Origin: Nonomuraea aurantiaca
Lineage (GTDB): Bacteria; Actinomycetota; Actinomycetes; Streptosporangiales; Streptosporangiaceae
Assembly: GCF_020215705.1 (NCBI RefSeq)
Contig: NZ_JAIWNB010000015.1
Location: 108,592-172,591 of the forward strand
Length of the DNA stretch: 64,000 nucleotides
Direction: 5' to 3'
The notes under the pieces: generated by a model
The model's input: only the letters and a program-made list of their open reading frames with translations
What the model was told of the DNA's origin: nothing
The model's database searches: none
Position numbers and translations under genes: made by a program
Shown: in pieces, positions 25,332 through 33,760 of the stretch
Position numbering within the stretch: position 1 is the first letter of the stretch
Layout of the letters: every line of letters starts with the position of its first letter

Positions 25332-25399
25332 CCGAGCTTGCCGAGGTCATCATTAACAACCGCACCGTGGTCACGAGACCGACGAAGGAGATCTCATGA
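25328..25399 (+). CDS. Possible 23-aa linker peptide between glmU and prs
   Basis: The frame starts MTELAEVIINNRTVVTRPTK, has 23 codons, overlaps the glmU stop (ATGA) and itself stops in the ATGA of the prs start. It contains the prs Shine-Dalgarno (GAAGGAG). It may only be a coupling device that delivers ribosomes to prs; whether the peptide matters is unknown. Confidence 0.35.
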   Translation: MTELAEVIINNRTVVTRPTKEIS

Positions 25400-26373
25400 C
25401 CAGCATCAAGCAGCCGGGCGAGAAGAACCTCATGCTCTTCTCCGGCCGGGCCTACCCGGAGCTCGCCGAGGAGGTCGCCGAGCACGTCGGCGTCTCCCTC
25501 ACGCCCACCAAGCTGATCGACTTCGCCAACGGCGAGATCTACGCCCGCTACCTCGAATCCGTCCGCGGCTGCGACGCCTTCGTGATCCAGAGCCACACCG
25601 GGCCCATCAACCAGTGGATCATGGAACAGCTCATCATGGTCGACGCGCTGAAGCGGGCCTCCGCCAAGCGCATCACCGTGGTCATGCCGTTCTTCGGCTA
25701 CGCCAGGCAGGACAAGAAGAGCCGCGGCCGCGAGCCGATCACGGCCAGGCTGATGGCCGACCTGTTCAAGACCGCGGGCGCCGACCGGCTCATGTCGATA
25801 GACCTGCACACCTCGCAGATCCAGGGCTTCTTCGACGGCCCCGTCGACCACCTGTTCGCCATGCCGGTGCTCGAGAGCTACCTGAAGAACCGGCTCGACC
25901 TGGCCAACACCACGGTCGTCTCGCCCGACACCGGCCGGGTCCGGCTGTCGGAGCGCTGGGCCGACACGCTCGGCACGCCGCTGGCCTTCATCCACAAGCG
26001 CCGCGACCTCGACGTGGCCAACTCGGTGAAGGTCAGCGAGGTCGTCGGCAAGGTGCAGGGGCGCACCTGCGTGCTGATCGACGACATGATCGACACCGCG
26101 GGCACCATCTGCAAGGCCGCCGACGCCCTCTACGAGCAGGGCGCCACCAACGTGATCACCGCCGCCACCCACGCGGTGTTCTCCGATCCCGCGGTCGACC
26201 GGCTGAAGAACTCCCGGATCTCCGAGGTCATCGTCACCAACACCCTGCCGTTGTCCCAGGCCAACAGGTTCGACAAGCTCACCGTCCTGTCGATCGCGCC
26301 GTTGATCGCGCGCGCGATCACGGAGGTGTTCACCGACGGGTCGGTCACCAGCCTGTTCGAGGGCGACACCTGA
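25396..26373 (+). CDS. prs: Ribose-phosphate pyrophosphokinase
   Basis: A 325-aa class I PRPP synthetase supplying nucleotide, His and Trp synthesis. It shows the flexible ATP-binding segment GYARQDKKSRGREPITARLM, the metal-binding DLHTSQIQGFFDGPVDHL and the PRPP loop VLIDDMIDTAGTI. Start ATG 25396 has GAAGGAG upstream. It is downstream of glmU as in other actinomycetes. Confidence 0.96.
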   Translation: MTSIKQPGEKNLMLFSGRAYPELAEEVAEHVGVSLTPTKLIDFANGEIYARYLESVRGCDAFVIQSHTGPINQWIMEQLIMVDALKRASAKRITVVMPFFGYARQDKKSRGREPITARLMADLFKTAGADRLMSIDLHTSQIQGFFDGPVDHLFAMPVLESYLKNRLDLANTTVVSPDTGRVRLSERWADTLGTPLAFIHKRRDLDVANSVKVSEVVGKVQGRTCVLIDDMIDTAGTICKAADALYEQGATNVITAATHAVFSDPAVDRLKNSRISEVIVTNTLPLSQANRFDKLTVLSIAPLIARAITEVFTDGSVTSLFEGDT

Positions 26374-26465
26374 GCCGGTAGACTTTTACGGTTGCGTTCG
26401 TAACGCCTTCCGCTAGGGCGGGTGAGGGGGAGCGCAAATCCCGCAATGCATCCCTAGGAGATGTC

Positions 26466-27080
26466 GTGTCTGAAGTACGTATCGCCGCCGAGCCGCGCAC
26501 CACGTTCGGCAAGGGCGCCGCTCGCAAGATCCGTCGTGACAACAAGGTGCCCGCGGTCCTCTACGGCCACGGCACCGACCCCAAGCACCTGACGCTGCCC
26601 GGCCACGAGGTTCTCCTCGCGCTCCGCACCGCCAACGTGCTGATCCACCTTAAGGGCGACGGCGTCGACGAGCTCGCGCTGCCCAAGGGCGTTCAGCGCG
26701 ACCCGATCAAGGGCTTCGTCGAGCACGTCGACCTGCTCCTGGTCCGGCGGGGCGAGAAGGTCACCGTCGACATCCCGGTCACCACGGTCGGCGCCGTCAA
26801 CTCCGAGGGCCTGCTCGACCAGCAGCTCGTCTCCGTCTCGGTCGAGGCCGAGGCCACCCACATCCCGACCGGCGTCGAGGTCGACGTCGAGGGTCTGGTG
26901 ATCGGCACCGTGATCACCGCCGCCGACCTCAAGCTGCCTGAGGGCTCCACGCTGATCGCCGAGGGCGAGACCGTCATCCTCCAGGTCATCCCCAAGCCGG
27001 TCGAGGAGCCCACCGAGGCCGAGGCCGAGGCCGCCGAGGCTGCCGCGACCGCCACGGTCACCGAGGAAGCCGGCGAGTAG
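26466..27080 (+). CDS. rplY: 50S ribosomal protein L25/general stress protein Ctc
   Basis: 204 aa, the long (CTC-type) form. The N-terminal 5S rRNA-binding domain includes RKIRRDNKVPAVLYGHGTDP; the C-terminal TL5-like domain follows, ending in an acidic Glu/Ala tail. Start GTG 26466 has TAGGAG upstream. A 90-bp leader separates it from prs. It is closed by a strong terminator and followed by pth, the common actinomycete order. Confidence 0.95.
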   Translation: MSEVRIAAEPRTTFGKGAARKIRRDNKVPAVLYGHGTDPKHLTLPGHEVLLALRTANVLIHLKGDGVDELALPKGVQRDPIKGFVEHVDLLLVRRGEKVTVDIPVTTVGAVNSEGLLDQQLVSVSVEAEATHIPTGVEVDVEGLVIGTVITAADLKLPEGSTLIAEGETVILQVIPKPVEEPTEAEAEAAEAAATATVTEEAGE

Positions 27081-27099
27081 CACACCGCTGTTCGGCGAC

Positions 27100-27125
27100 G
27101 GGGCAGCCGCCGGCTGCCCCGTTTC
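27100..27125 (+). terminator. Rho-independent-type terminator after rplY
   Basis: Perfect 9-bp stem GGGGCAGCC/GGCTGCCCC with a 3-nt loop, followed by GTTTCGCTT. It lies between rplY and pth. Confidence 0.8.
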
Positions 27126-27152
27126 GCTTGTGGGAGACACTAAGGAAGGCAC

Positions 27153-27737
27153 ATGGACCGCTGGTTGATCGTCGGGCTCGGCAACCCGGGCGCCGAATAC
27201 GCCGGCAACAGGCACAACGCGGGCTTCATGGTGCTCGACGAGCTGGCCGCCAGGGCCGGCGGGCGGTTCAAGGCGCACCGGAGCCGGGCCGAGGTGCTGG
27301 AGTCCAGCCGCGCGGTGCTCGCCAAGCCGCTGACGTACATGAACCTGTCGGGCGGCCCGCTCAAGGCACTGTCCGACTTCTACAAGCTCGGTCCCGACCG
27401 GCTGATCGTGGTCCACGACGAGCTCGACGTCCCCTACGGCGCGCTGCGCGCCAAGCTCGGCGGTGGTGACAACGGCCACAACGGGCTGAAGTCGATCACC
27501 AAGGTGCTCGGCACCCGCGACTACCTGCGGGTCCGCTTCGGCATCGGGCGCCCGCCCGGCCGCATGGACCCAGCCGCCTACGTGCTCAAGGACTTCGCCA
27601 CGGCCGAGCGCAAGGACCTGGCCTTCCTGGTCGACCGGGCGGCCGACGTGGTGGAGTCGCTGATGGAGCGCGGGCTCGAAACCACGCAGAACGAGTTCCA
27701 CCGCGCCGATCTCCACATTTCCGGCCCTCCTCGCTGA
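27153..27737 (+). CDS. pth: Peptidyl-tRNA hydrolase
   Basis: A 194-aa enzyme that releases peptides from drop-off peptidyl-tRNAs. Motifs include VGLGNPGAEYAGNRHNAGF with the catalytic His, LSGGPLKAL, VVHDELDVPYG and GGDNGHNGLKSI. Start ATG 27153 has AAGGAAGG upstream. Confidence 0.96.
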   Translation: MDRWLIVGLGNPGAEYAGNRHNAGFMVLDELAARAGGRFKAHRSRAEVLESSRAVLAKPLTYMNLSGGPLKALSDFYKLGPDRLIVVHDELDVPYGALRAKLGGGDNGHNGLKSITKVLGTRDYLRVRFGIGRPPGRMDPAAYVLKDFATAERKDLAFLVDRAADVVESLMERGLETTQNEFHRADLHISGPPR

Positions 27738-27801
27738 CCATCGCATAGAGGCGTTCGCGGTTTCCCGCGTGTCGCTCAGCGCTACGATCTGGTGACTGTC
27801 T

Positions 27802-27811
27802 GTTGATCAAC
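27802..27811. promoter_or_regulatory. Palindrome upstream of the polysaccharide locus
   Basis: Perfect GTTGATCAAC, flanked by outer GTGAC and GTCAC arms (27792-27817), 17 bp before the first polysaccharide gene. It could be an operator; the functional claim is weak. Confidence 0.35.
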
Positions 27812-27828
27812 GGTCACGTGGAGGATTC

Positions 27829-29289
27829 GTGCGCGACGGCGAAGGGCTGCTGACCGCTGCCCGGTCCGGCCACGCCAGGTCCGGGCGGCTCAGTCCGCAC
27901 CTGCCCCCCTGGATACGCGCCTACCGCGTTCGCACCATGCTCGGCGACTTCCTGTGCGCGGGGGCGGCGTCCGGCTTCGCGTTCTTCGTCAGGTTCGGCG
28001 GTTTCACCGCCTACTCCGCGCCGTACCTCATGGTCAGCGTGGCTCTGCCGGTGCTGTGGGTCTGCACGGTCGCCTTCAACCGGGCGTACGAGCCGCGCAT
28101 GCTCGGCATCGGGCCCGAGGAGTTCCGCCGCGTCGTGCAGTGCGGCGTCGCGCTGACCGCCGCGACGGCCATCGGCTCCTACGTGACCAAGACCGACATC
28201 GCCCGCGGCTACGTGGTCCTCGCCCTGCCGCTCGTGACACTCCTCACTCTTTTCTGCAGGTACGCCCTGCGCTGCTCGCTCCACCGCCGCCGGGCCGCGG
28301 GCGCGTGCATGCGCAAGGTAGTGGCCGTCGGGCACGCCTCCGCGATCGCCGAGCTGGTCCATCTGTTCCGCAGGGAGCCCTATCACGGCATGGAGGTCGT
28401 GGCCGCCTGCCTGCCCGACGACGCGCCCGGCGAGCGGGTCGGGGAGGTGCCCGTCGCGGGCGGCTTCAGCGACGTGTCGATCGTGGTCGACCAGTCCGGC
28501 GCCGACACCGTGGCCGTGCTGGCCTGCCCCGAGATGGACGGTCAGGCGCTGCGGCGGCTGGCCTGGCGGCTGGAGCGCACCCGGACCGACCTGGTGGTCG
28601 CCCCGGCGCTGATGGACGTGGCCGGGCCGCGCACGATGATCCGGCCGGCCGCCGGGCTGCCGCTGCTGCACGTCGAGCACCCCGAGCTGGCGGGGGTCAG
28701 GCAGCTGGTCAAGAACGGCTTCGACCGGGTGGTGGCCGCCCTGCTGCTGGTGTGCCTGGCTCCGTTGCTGGGCGGGCTGGCGCTGGCCGTACGCGTGACC
28801 AGTCCCGGGGCGGCGCTGTTCAAGCAGATCAGGGTCGGCAAGGACGGCCGGCCCTTCATGATCGTGAAGTTCCGCACGATGCGGCGCGGTTCGGAGCAGC
28901 AGAAGATCACCCTCGTCAGCGACAGCGACGGTGTGCTGTTCAAGGTCCGCAACGACCCCCGGGTGACGCCGCTCGGCACGCTGATGCGGCGGCACTCGCT
29001 CGACGAGCTGCCGCAGCTCATCAACGTGGTGCTCGGGCACATGTCACTGGTCGGCCCGCGCCCGCCGCTGCCGGAAGAGGTCGCTCGCTACGGCGACGAC
29101 GTCCGCCGGAGGCTGCTGGTCCGGCCGGGGCTGACCGGGCTGTGGCAAGTCAGCGGAAGATCCGACCTGTCCTGGGAGGAATCCGTCCGCCTCGACCTGC
29201 GTTACGTGGAGAACTGGTCTCTTATGTTGGATCTACAGATTCTTTGGAAAACCTGGTCGGCCGTCGCCCGCGGGCAAGGAGCTTATTGA
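27829..29289 (+). CDS. Polyprenyl glycosylphosphotransferase (exopolysaccharide initiating enzyme)
   Basis: A 486-aa membrane protein that should transfer a hexose-1-phosphate to undecaprenyl phosphate, the first step of a Wzx/Wzy pathway. The N-terminal half has four membrane segments (about residues 35-145), a CoA-binding-like Rossmann region follows (about 160-270), and one membrane helix (VVAALLLVCLAPLLGGLALAV) precedes the catalytic domain. That domain shows FKQIRVGKDGRPFMIVKFRT, LMRRHSLDELPQLINVVLG and MSLVGPRP. Start GTG 27829 has GGAGG six bases upstream. It overlaps cysQ by one base (TGATG). Confidence 0.92.
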   Translation: MRDGEGLLTAARSGHARSGRLSPHLPPWIRAYRVRTMLGDFLCAGAASGFAFFVRFGGFTAYSAPYLMVSVALPVLWVCTVAFNRAYEPRMLGIGPEEFRRVVQCGVALTAATAIGSYVTKTDIARGYVVLALPLVTLLTLFCRYALRCSLHRRRAAGACMRKVVAVGHASAIAELVHLFRREPYHGMEVVAACLPDDAPGERVGEVPVAGGFSDVSIVVDQSGADTVAVLACPEMDGQALRRLAWRLERTRTDLVVAPALMDVAGPRTMIRPAAGLPLLHVEHPELAGVRQLVKNGFDRVVAALLLVCLAPLLGGLALAVRVTSPGAALFKQIRVGKDGRPFMIVKFRTMRRGSEQQKITLVSDSDGVLFKVRNDPRVTPLGTLMRRHSLDELPQLINVVLGHMSLVGPRPPLPEEVARYGDDVRRRLLVRPGLTGLWQVSGRSDLSWEESVRLDLRYVENWSLMLDLQILWKTWSAVARGQGAY

Positions 29290-30065
29290 TGACGATTCGG
29301 GACGACCACGCCCTCGCCGCCGACCTGGCGACGGAGGCCGGCGAGCGGTTGCTGGAGGTTCGCAGGCGTTCCGGTTTCGCCGACGCGTCCGCGTTGCGGG
29401 CCGAGGGTGACCGTAGCGCGCACGTCTTCCTGATGGAGTCGCTGGCCCGGCTGCGGCCGAGCGACTGCGTGCTCTCCGAGGAGGCCACCCGCGAGGAACG
29501 CCTCGACCCGCGCAGGCAGAGCGCCTCACGGGTGTGGATCGTCGACCCGCTCGACGGCACCCGCGAGTTCTCCGAGGAGGGCCGGTCCGACTGGGCCGTC
29601 CACGTGGCGCTCTGGGAGCAGGGCGCGCTGAGAGCGGGGGCGGTGGCGCTGCCCGCCCAGGGCCGCACGCTCAACACCGCCGAGCCGCCCACGCTGCCCA
29701 CCTTCGACCCCGCCGTCAACAAAGGCAGGTTCCGCATCGCGGTGAGCCGCACCAGGCCGCCCGAGTTCGTGCAGAAGCTGGCCTATCTGGTCGGCGCCGA
29801 CCTCGTGCCGATCGGGTCGGCCGGAGCGAAGATCTCCGCTGTGCTCACCGGCGAGGTCGAGGCGTACGTGCACGCCGGAGGCCAGTACGAGTGGGATTCG
29901 GCCGCGCCCGTCGCCGTCGCGCAGGCGGCCGGGGCCCACGCCAGCCGCATCGACGGCTCGCCGCTGACCTACAACCAAGCCGACCCCTCACTACCGGATA
30001 TCCTTGTTTCCCTACCGGACTTGGCGTCTGCCCTGCTCGCCGGGATTCGGGACCTGCATCGCTGA
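29289..30065 (+). CDS. cysQ: 3'(2'),5'-bisphosphate nucleotidase
   Basis: A 258-aa inositol monophosphatase-fold enzyme that converts PAP, the product of sulfotransferases, to AMP. The metal-site motif WIVDPLDGTREFSEEGRSDW is near residues 80-99, a further acidic EEAT lies upstream, and the C-terminal YEWDSAAPVAVAQAAG is typical of CysQ. It is translationally coupled to the glycosyl-1-P transferase and followed 18 bp later by cysD, so PAP removal is built into the operon that consumes PAPS. Confidence 0.88.
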   Translation: MTIRDDHALAADLATEAGERLLEVRRRSGFADASALRAEGDRSAHVFLMESLARLRPSDCVLSEEATREERLDPRRQSASRVWIVDPLDGTREFSEEGRSDWAVHVALWEQGALRAGAVALPAQGRTLNTAEPPTLPTFDPAVNKGRFRIAVSRTRPPEFVQKLAYLVGADLVPIGSAGAKISAVLTGEVEAYVHAGGQYEWDSAAPVAVAQAAGAHASRIDGSPLTYNQADPSLPDILVSLPDLASALLAGIRDLHR

Positions 30066-30083
30066 AGGCCGGAGGAAGCCCCT

Positions 30084-30998
30084 ATGCTCCAGCGCGACTA
30101 CACGACGTCGCAGCTCGACGTACTCGAAGCCGAGGCCATTCACATCATGCGTGAAGTGGCGGCGGAGTTCGAGCGCCCCTGTCTGCTCTTCTCGGGCGGT
30201 AAGGACTCCATCGTCATGCTGCGGATCGCCGAGAAGGCGTTCTGGCCGGCACCGATCCCGTTCCCGCTGATGCATGTCGACACCGGCCACAACTTCGACG
30301 AGGTCATCGAGTTCCGCGACCGCCGTTCCGAGGAGTTGGGCGCCCGCCTGATCGTGGCCAGCGTGCAGGATTCGATCGACGCCGGGCGCGTGGTCGAGGA
30401 GACGGGCCGCCGCGCCTCGCGCAACCGCCTGCAGACCACCACGCTGCTCGACGCGATCGAGGACCAGGAGTTCGACGCCGTCTTCGGCGGCGCCCGGCGC
30501 GACGAGGAGAAGGCCCGCGCCAAGGAGCGGGTGTTCTCCTTCCGCGACGACTTCGGCCAGTGGGACCCCAAGAACCAGCGCCCCGAGCTGTGGAACCTCT
30601 ACAACGCCCGGATCCGCAAGGGCGAGCACATCCGGGTCTTCCCGCTGTCCAACTGGACCGAGCTCGACATCTGGGACTACATCCGGCGCGAGGGCATCGA
30701 GATCCCGTCCATCTACTTCTCCCACACCCGCAAGGTCTTCGAGCGTGACGGCATGCTGCTGCCCGACTCCGAGGTCGTCAAGCGGGGCGATGACGAGCCG
30801 CTGTTCGAGGCGGTGGTGCGCTATCGCACGGTGGGCGACATGACCTGCACCGGGGCCGTGCAGTCCACGGCCGCCACGGTGGAGGAGATCATCGAGGAGA
30901 TCGCGGTCACCCGGATCACCGAGCGCGGGGCCACCAGGGCCGACGACCGCGCCTCGGAGGCCGCCATGGAGGATCGCAAGCGGGAAGGCTACTTCTAA
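30084..30998 (+). CDS. cysD: Sulfate adenylyltransferase subunit 2
   Basis: 304-aa ATP sulfurylase small subunit (PP-loop fold). The P-loop-like LLFSGGKDSIVMLRIAEKAF is near residues 32-51, then MHVDTGHNFDEVIEFRD, GGARRDEEKARAKERVFSFR and ELDIWDYI. It forms APS from sulfate and ATP together with CysN. Start ATG 30084 has GGAGGAAG upstream. Four bases separate it from cysN. Confidence 0.96.
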   Translation: MLQRDYTTSQLDVLEAEAIHIMREVAAEFERPCLLFSGGKDSIVMLRIAEKAFWPAPIPFPLMHVDTGHNFDEVIEFRDRRSEELGARLIVASVQDSIDAGRVVEETGRRASRNRLQTTTLLDAIEDQEFDAVFGGARRDEEKARAKERVFSFRDDFGQWDPKNQRPELWNLYNARIRKGEHIRVFPLSNWTELDIWDYIRREGIEIPSIYFSHTRKVFERDGMLLPDSEVVKRGDDEPLFEAVVRYRTVGDMTCTGAVQSTAATVEEIIEEIAVTRITERGATRADDRASEAAMEDRKREGYF

Positions 30999-31002
30999 AC
31001 CC

Positions 31003-32265
31003 ATGGACATTCTGCGTTTCGCCACGGCGGGAAGTGTCGACGACGGCAAGTCCACCCTGATCGGCCGCCTGCTCTTCGACTCCAAGGCGATCTTCGAGGA
31101 CCAGCTGGAGGCGGTCGAGCGCACCTCGCGCGACCGCGGCACCGAATACACCGACCTGTCGCTGCTCACCGACGGCCTGCGGGCCGAGCGGGAGCAGGGC
31201 ATCACGATCGACGTGGCCTACCGTTACTTCGCGACGCCGCGCCGCAAGTTCATCATCGCCGACACGCCCGGCCACATCCAGTACACCCGCAACATGGTCA
31301 CCGGCGCCTCCACCGCCGACCTGGCGATCATCCTCATCGACGCGCGCAAGGGCGTCCTGGAGCAGTCGCGGCGGCACGCCTTCCTGACCACGCTCCTGCG
31401 GGTGCCCCACCTGGTCCTGGCCGTCAACAAGATGGACCTGGTCGACTACTCCGAGGAACGCTTCGAGGAGATCCGCGAGGAGTTCACGGCCTTCGCCTCG
31501 AAGCTCAACGTGGCCGACCTGACGTTCATCCCCATCTCGGCGCTCAACGGCGACAACGTGGTCTCCCGGTCCGAGAACATGCCCTGGTACCACGGCTCGT
31601 CCCTGCTGCACCACCTGGAGAACGTCCATATCGCCTCCGACCGCAACCTGGTCGACGTGCGCTTCCCCGTCCAATACGTGATCCGCCCGCAGCGGGCCAC
31701 CGACCACGCCTTCCACGACTACCGCGGCTACGCGGGCCAGGTGGCGGGCGGCGTGCTCAAGCCCGGCGACGAGGTCGTCCACCTCCCCTCGGGCCTGGCC
31801 ACCCGGATCGCCTCGATCGACACCTTCGACGGGCCGGTGGAGGAGGCGTTCCCGCCCATGTCGGTGACGCTCCGCTTCGAGGACGACATCGACATCTCGC
31901 GCGGCGACATGATCGCCCGGCCCAACAACCAGCCGCAGGTGGCGCAGGAGATCGACGCCATGATCTGCTGGATGGCCGACAGCGCCAAGCTGGCGCCGCG
32001 CTCCAAGCTCATGATCAAGCACACGACGCGGACGGCTCGGGCGCTCGTCCGCGACCTGCACTACCGGCTCGACGTCAACACGCTGCACCGCGACGAGACG
32101 GCCACCTCGCTGTCGCTCAACGAGATCGGACGGGTGTCGTTGCGGATCACCCAGCCGTTGTTCGTGGACGACTACTCGCGTAACCGGCTGACCGGTGGGT
32201 TCATCCTGGTGGACGAGGCCACGAACGGGACCGTCGGAGCCGGCATGATCATGGACCTGCGTTGA
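31003..32265 (+). CDS. cysN: Sulfate adenylyltransferase subunit 1 (GTPase)
   Basis: 420-aa EF-Tu-like GTPase that drives APS formation. Walker A is ATAGSVDDGKSTLIGRLLF near residues 7-25, then GITIDVAYRYF, DTPGHIQYTRNMVTG and NKMDLVDYS. It ends without an APS-kinase domain, so a separate CysC is needed; one is encoded at 45607-46836. The stop codon is followed within 6 bp by the right end of an IS200/IS605-type remnant. Confidence 0.96.
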   Translation: MDILRFATAGSVDDGKSTLIGRLLFDSKAIFEDQLEAVERTSRDRGTEYTDLSLLTDGLRAEREQGITIDVAYRYFATPRRKFIIADTPGHIQYTRNMVTGASTADLAIILIDARKGVLEQSRRHAFLTTLLRVPHLVLAVNKMDLVDYSEERFEEIREEFTAFASKLNVADLTFIPISALNGDNVVSRSENMPWYHGSSLLHHLENVHIASDRNLVDVRFPVQYVIRPQRATDHAFHDYRGYAGQVAGGVLKPGDEVVHLPSGLATRIASIDTFDGPVEEAFPPMSVTLRFEDDIDISRGDMIARPNNQPQVAQEIDAMICWMADSAKLAPRSKLMIKHTTRTARALVRDLHYRLDVNTLHRDETATSLSLNEIGRVSLRITQPLFVDDYSRNRLTGGFILVDEATNGTVGAGMIMDLR

Positions 32266-32271
32266 CGCGCT

Positions 32272-32323
32272 CCCCGGGATGAATCCCGGGGATTCCGCCT
32301 GTGCCGCATGGTGTCATGCGGCA
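32272..32323 (-). ncRNA. IS200/IS605 right-end hairpins, possible omega-RNA scaffold
   Basis: Two strong hairpins follow the tnpB coding sequence: CATGCGGCA/TGCCGCATG (32302-32323, 4-nt loop) and CCCCGGGAT/ATCCCGGGG (32272-32291, 2-nt loop). In IS200/IS605 elements the right-end hairpin region yields the guide RNA of TnpB, with the guide taken from flanking DNA; here that would be antisense to the 3' end of cysN. TnpB is truncated, so activity is doubtful. Confidence 0.5.
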
Positions 32324-33247
32324 TTTCGGTGGCTTCCTGCTTCGTCGGTCGTGCCCGGCGCTTGCGCGCTGGGTGTGGGGTCTTATCTGCCTCCACAGGC
32401 GTTTGGGGTCTCCGCTTCCCGCCCATCTCAGGTTCGGGTTTCCGTCCAGCGGCGACCTGCCGCCTCCCGGCGGCCAAGATGTTGATCGCGGCGTTCACAT
32501 CCCGGTCATGCATCACGCCGCAGGCGCACACCCACTCCCGCACGTTCAGCGGCATCACCTGCGCCAGGTTCCCGCACGCCGAGCAGAGCTTGGAGGAGGG
32601 ATGGAACCGGTCGATCCGGGCGAAGGTACGACCGTGGAGTTTCGCCTTGTACTCCAGTACGCCCACGAACGCCGACCAGCCCGCATCGTGCACGCTCTTG
32701 GCCAGCCGCGTACGGGCCAGCCCCTTGACCGCCAAGTCCTCCACATAGATCGCTTGGTTCTCGCGAACTATCCGCATAGAGGCCTGATGGTGGAACTCCC
32801 GGCGCGCATCGGCGACCTTCGCATGCTGCCGGGCCACCTTCATCCGGGCCTTGGCCCGGTTCGCCGATCCCTTCTCCTTGCGCGAGGACAGCTTCTGCAG
32901 GCGCTTGAGTTTCTTCTCGGCTCGGCGCAGAAACCGGGGCGAGTCGATCTTCCGGCCATCGGCCAGCACCGCGAAATGCCCCAACCCCAGATCGATACCG
33001 GTCTCCACCTCGATGCGGGGCAACGGCCGTTCGGCGACCTCGACCACGAACGAGGCGAAGTACCGGCCCGCCGCGTCTTTGATCACCGTCACACTGGACG
33101 GATCGGACGGCAGGCGGCGTGACCAGCGCACCGTGAGGTCACCGATCTTCGGCAGGGACAGTTTCCCGCCTGTCGCGATCGTGAACCGGGCGTTCCTGGT
33201 GAACCGGATCGCCTGCCGGTTGTCCCGTCGAGAGCGGAACCGGGGTG
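32292..33247 (-). pseudogene. tnpB: tnpB (IS200/IS605 OrfB) lacking its N-terminus
   Basis: Reads from PRFRSRRDNRQAIRF through IATGGKLSLPKIGD, then the RuvC-like GIDLGLGHFAVLADGRKIDS, VEDLAVKG, the zinc ribbon LCSACGN...CACG and HDRDVNAAINIL. All three RuvC acidic residues (D, E, D) are present. The first 70-100 residues are missing because a stop codon and unrelated tnpA sequence lie immediately upstream (33248-33252). The frame runs through the right-end hairpins and stops at 32172 antisense to cysN. Confidence 0.8.
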
Positions 33248-33249
33248 GC

Positions 33250-33330
33250 TCCTACTTCGCCGGATCCGCCGACGGTGCACCGTTGTCGATCGTGCGCCAG
33301 TACATCGAGCAGCAGAACCCACTGCTCTGA
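33250..33330 (+). pseudogene. Remnant of IS200/IS605 tnpA, last 26 codons
   Basis: The frame reads GGSYFAGSADGAPLSIVRQY followed by IEQQNPLL and a stop. This matches the C-terminus of HUH/Y1 TnpA proteins (SYFAxSxGGAPLxxxxQYIEQQ). The catalytic HUH and Tyr parts are absent; upstream the DNA is tnpB antisense, so the fragment was left by rearrangement. Confidence 0.6.
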
Positions 33331-33441
33331 GCCCAGCGCCTCCCGGATCCGGACTGCCAGCGTCCTCTTGGGGAACGCTGCTCGCACCACCCGGGCGGTC
33401 AACTCCGGCACGTCCCGACCCGCCCAAGATTCTAACGACAT
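33331..33441 (-). pseudogene. N-terminal remnant of an IS1182-type transposase
   Basis: Starting at ATG 33441 the frame reads MSLESWAGRDVPELTARVVR and continues AAFPKRTLAVRIREALG. This resembles the N-terminus of IS1182-type transposases. It is cut off at about 33331 where the tnpA remnant begins. Confidence 0.5.
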
Positions 33442-33485
33442 GCCCGCTCTTTGCATCCGACCAGCAACTTGCAGTCACTACAACC

Positions 33486-33635
33486 ATGCACGGCAAACAA
33501 CTACGCTTCGACTCGATTGATGAATTGCTCAGCAGAGTCCTGAAGGGCGGAGCACTGCCGATGAACCCGGTAGCCGACCGGGTCGTGGCCGACGTCCAGC
33601 GGGCCGGGCGCCCGCGTCAGCGCGCCCATGGCTGA
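33486..33635 (+). CDS. Small ORF of unknown status (49 aa)
   Basis: ATG 33486 opens a frame with MHGKQLRFDSIDELLSRVLK and then GGALPMNPVADRVVADVQRA. Composition is protein-like, but there is no Shine-Dalgarno and it borders transposon debris. It could be the tail of a displaced gene. Confidence 0.35.
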   Translation: MHGKQLRFDSIDELLSRVLKGGALPMNPVADRVVADVQRAGRPRQRAHG

Positions 33636-33760
33636 GGGCTTGGCTTGGCCCAGGTGGCTCGGGACCTTAGGTAGATCCTTTGTCGTTTCGCGGATGGGGT
33701 GATTACTCTCCGCGCTAGCCTCTCCACGTTCCGTATCCGTGACGTGAAGGCCATTCCCCC

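Noticed and set aside
32301..33122. Plus-strand gene at the transposon remnant
   Set aside because: It is antisense to the tnpB reading, which has the RuvC and zinc-ribbon motifs.
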